7,118 nucleotides of DNA from UBA5486 sp036744795 (GTDB taxonomy: Bacteria; Bacillota; UBA4882; UBA10575). The notes beneath the pieces are model-generated. The model was given only the letters and a program-made list of their open reading frames with translations, was not told the DNA's origin and did not search any database. Positions 5,834-7,118 of this stretch are shown piece after piece. The stretch spans positions 1-7,118 of the forward strand of contig DAIOHK010000068.1 of the NCBI GenBank assembly GCA_036744795.1, read 5' to 3'. A program made the position numbers and the translations under genes. Position 1 is the stretch's first letter. Each line of letters begins with the position of its first letter.

Positions 5834-6013
5834 TTGCTTAGCTTAGCTGAATTATTAAAGCTTAGGGGGTTGGATCTATTAAAAGGAATTAAAATTGTTC
5901 GTCACCAAGACAAAAGGTACAATGTCCAGGAAATGCTAGAAAAGGGGCAATTGGAGGTATATCAGAGTTATCAAGCGAAGAGTTTCCCGGATTTGACTCA
6001 TTCTCAGTTTTAG
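5834..6013 (+). pseudogene. N-terminal fragment of a GIY-YIG nuclease family protein
   Basis: TTG at 5834 lies 8 nt after AAGGGGG (5819-5825); the ATG at 5816 overlaps that site. About 59 residues follow: LAELLKLRGLDLLKGIKIVRHQD, broken here as LLKLRGLDL, IKIVRHQD, KRYNVQEM and LEVYQSYQAK. This matches the N-terminal module that I recall in front of a GIY-YIG nuclease domain in Bacillota proteins of about 250-300 residues (pattern 'LL.L.G.D..K.K.VRHQD.RY....L...G.LE.YQSYQ.K'). The frame then meets TAG at 6011 and no GIY-YIG signature is found in any frame downstream, so the catalytic part is lost. The following 190 nt may hold sequence from a different gene. Confidence 0.55.
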
Positions 6014-6185
6014 GGAACTGGAAAGGATCATCAAGGTTTTCATGGCTGCGGGCCTTCATTGTATACCGGCGAATCGCTTTAAAATCTTGTTCGCCATCAA
6101 CCTTGATAGTAAAGCAATAAATAGGGTGTTTTACAAAATTATTTATGAAGGAAATGTTGTCGGCCCAAAACGGGGAATAGGGTTT

Positions 6186-6195
6186 GGGGGGGGGG
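6186..6195 (+). repeat. G10 homopolymer at the kinase ribosome binding site
   Basis: Ten consecutive G lie 5 nt before the GTG start at 6201 and take the place of the AGGAGG-type site. Homopolymers of this length are prone to slipped-strand length change. Length changes would alter the ribosome binding site spacing and would also break the frame that runs in from 5997 upstream into the kinase. Confidence 0.6.
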
Positions 6196-6200
6196 TTGCC

Positions 6201-6689
6201 GTGAAGAAGCTGATCATCATCAACGGGACAATGGGTGTGGGGAAAACCACGGTCTGTAAGGAACTTCATCGAAGATTGGACAAAGTCGTATGGCTGGACG
6301 GGGATTGGTGTTGGATGATGCATCCCTGGGTATTCAGTGAAGAAAACAAAGAGATGGTGATGAAGAATATTCATTTTTTATTGAATAATTTTTTGAAGAA
6401 CTCAAGCTTTGATTATATAATACTTAGTTGGGTTATCCACTTAGAAGAAATTATGGCTGGGATTTTAAAAGGGATCACTAAACAATATGACCGGTTATAT
6501 AAAATTACCTTAGACTGCGCCCCAGAAGCGCTTAAAGCGAGAATGCAGAAAGACGGAAGAGCAAACATTCAAGCAAGTCTCGAGCGGCTGGGTATGTATA
6601 AGCTGATGGATACAGTAAAAGTCGATACGACAAACCGGGAAGTCGAGGAGATCGTTGATGAAATCTTAGCAATCATTGATCAAGAATAA
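6201..6689 (+). CDS. P-loop kinase-like AAA family ATPase
   Basis: With GTG at 6201 as start the product has about 162 residues. A Walker A motif, GTMGVGKTT, lies at residues 9-17 in MKKLIIINGTMGVGKTTVCKEL, followed by WLDGDWCWM, a segment typical of small nucleotide or shikimate-kinase-like P-loop proteins (the Asp pair may bind substrate or magnesium). Further on are a YIILSWVIH strand, LYKITLDCAPEALKAR as the lid/adenine region, and VDTTNREVEEIVDEIL at the end. Proteins of this type in Bacillota are usually named AAA family ATPase; the substrate is unknown. The frame extends upstream to 6042 and further, but the conserved part begins at GTG and a purine-rich G10 tract sits 5 nt before it. 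Slightly short for the family near residue 113, where a few residues may be missing. It looks functional. Confidence 0.75.
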   Translation: MKKLIIINGTMGVGKTTVCKELHRRLDKVVWLDGDWCWMMHPWVFSEENKEMVMKNIHFLLNNFLKNSSFDYIILSWVIHLEEIMAGILKGITKQYDRLYKITLDCAPEALKARMQKDGRANIQASLERLGMYKLMDTVKVDTTNREVEEIVDEILAIIDQE

Positions 6690-6739
6690 AGTATGACTCT
6701 AACGGAGCACTTTCTTCAGTGGGTGCTTTCGGAATTTGA

Positions 6740-7079
6740 CCTGTCTATTCTGTATGTGCTTATTTTCGAGGGGATGATGTGGTTCCTATGTTTAATGAAG
6801 CGGTGCGGAAGTGCACAGAACGGTTCGAAGATCGTGTGCGGGATCTATCGCCAATTAATGATATCGGACGTAGTCTAATGGTTAAAGCTTTTGCTAATGA
6901 TGATTATCTTAACATTGGTCTAATTGAACCGGAGAACCAACAAAGTTTTACGGAAGGATATAGATTTTTATCAATGGGCATGATGGCGATGATTAGGATC
7001 TTGATCATTGCCCCGATGGAATCCTTTATAGTTAATCTTAGTTTAGTCTGCTTAATTTTACTTGTGTTCCCTTCTGTAT
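6740..7079 (+). pseudogene. Decayed TIGR02391 family (HEPN/Abi-like) gene
   Basis: A frame too unmarked to have a start reads FRGDDVVPMFNEAV from about 6764, then RFEDRVRDLSP, GRSLMVKAFANDD, EGYRFLSMGMMAMI, and ends in ESFIVNLSLVCLIL. This follows the TIGR02391 pattern: helix with AV..A...E.RVR, then Lm.kAF, then eGf.fl.mGmm.giRNP..H. The family is HEPN-like and linked to abortive infection. Upstream, the residues DLSILYV are in another frame (shift near 6755), and there is no start or ribosome binding site. The RNxxH-type site itself reads IRILIIA (see findings). The frame has no stop before the window edge, running through the next gene's promoter, so the natural end is lost too. A non-functional relic is most likely. 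Confidence 0.6.
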
Positions 7080-7102
7080 TCTTGTATAATAATGGCAGGA
7101 GG
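7062..7102 (+). promoter_or_regulatory. Promoter and ribosome binding site of the next gene
   Basis: A perfect TATAAT at 7085-7090 has TTGTGT at 7062-7067 as -35 with 17 nt spacing. Transcription would begin near 7097, and AGGAGG at 7097-7102 stands 7 nt before ATG at 7110. The leader would thus be very short, leaving little room for leader-based control. Confidence 0.6.
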
Positions 7103-7109
7103 TGTCGTC

Positions 7110-7118
7110 ATGGGAGTT
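7110..7118 (+). CDS. Start of an unidentified gene running off the window
   Basis: Only three codons (ATG GGA GTT) are inside the window. The call rests on the well-placed AGGAGG and TATAAT upstream. Nothing can be said about function. Confidence 0.5.

Noticed and set aside
5889..6374. 161-codon open frame on the - strand across the GIY-YIG fragment and the kinase start
   Set aside because: It covers the Walker A region and the conserved GIY-YIG-associated module on the + strand, has no good ribosome binding site, and I recognise no family; treated as a shadow, though 6000-6200 remains unexplained.
6704..6729. Hairpin GGAGCAC / GTGCTTT as terminator of the kinase gene
   Set aside because: It needs two G-U pairs and no T tract follows.
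6693..6878. 61-codon open frame after the kinase
   Set aside because: Only its first part (to about 6755) may belong to the decayed HEPN gene; the rest is out of frame with the better matching TIGR02391 reading.
1..7118. CRISPR array, tRNA genes, insertion sequence or integrase
   Set aside because: No regularly spaced repeats, no cloverleaf-like segment with a 3' acceptor, and no transposase or recombinase signature were seen on either strand.

Overview
This is a gene-dense accessory region, probably from a low-GC Bacillota bacterium. The evidence is strong AAAGGAGG-type ribosome binding sites, repeated use of TTG starts, a short MKKLLV-type lipoprotein signal and AT-rich promoters. Every supported gene lies on the + strand. 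No tRNA, rRNA, CRISPR array, transposase or integrase is visible. Assignments rest on reading motifs by eye, with no database search.

Layout. (1) 1-1148: the 3' end of a TcmP-family gene followed within 3 nt by a DUF5131 (phage Gp37/Gp68-like) gene with a CX6CX2C motif. This is the known 'three-Cys motif protein plus partner' pair, and both look intact within the window. (2) 1154-1882: a sigma-A-type promoter, an unrecognised gene split by a frameshift at a T7 run, and a clear intrinsic terminator. (3) 2106-2838: a row of gene remains, namely a JAB/MPN-like N-terminus cut just before its expected metal-binding motif, a DUF1998-type helicase C-terminus with a four-Cys zinc motif, and a short SNF2 helicase piece. 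These parts recall DISARM-like or ubiquitin-like defence loci, but nothing functional is left. (4) 3091-4238: a degenerate PemK/MazF-like protein with extra N- and C-terminal parts, then a conserved-looking 136-residue protein of unknown function. (5) 4339-5621: a lipoprotein with a degenerate M23/LytM-like domain, followed directly by a stub of the CreD C-terminus. (6) 5708-6013: a strong hairpin, a possible promoter and an N-terminal stub of a GIY-YIG-associated protein. (7) 6201-6689: a small P-loop kinase-like ATPase preceded by a G10 run. (8) 6740-7079: a decayed TIGR02391 (HEPN/Abi-like) gene whose RNxxH-type motif appears scrambled by two compensating indels. (9) 7062-7118: a promoter, ribosome binding site and start codon of a gene that continues past the window.

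Taken together this looks like a decaying defence or mobile-gene island: intact cassettes alternate with truncated and frameshifted ones. The intact genes do not form one evident pathway. The TcmP-DUF5131 pair is the only clear two-gene unit, and its biochemical role is unknown to me.
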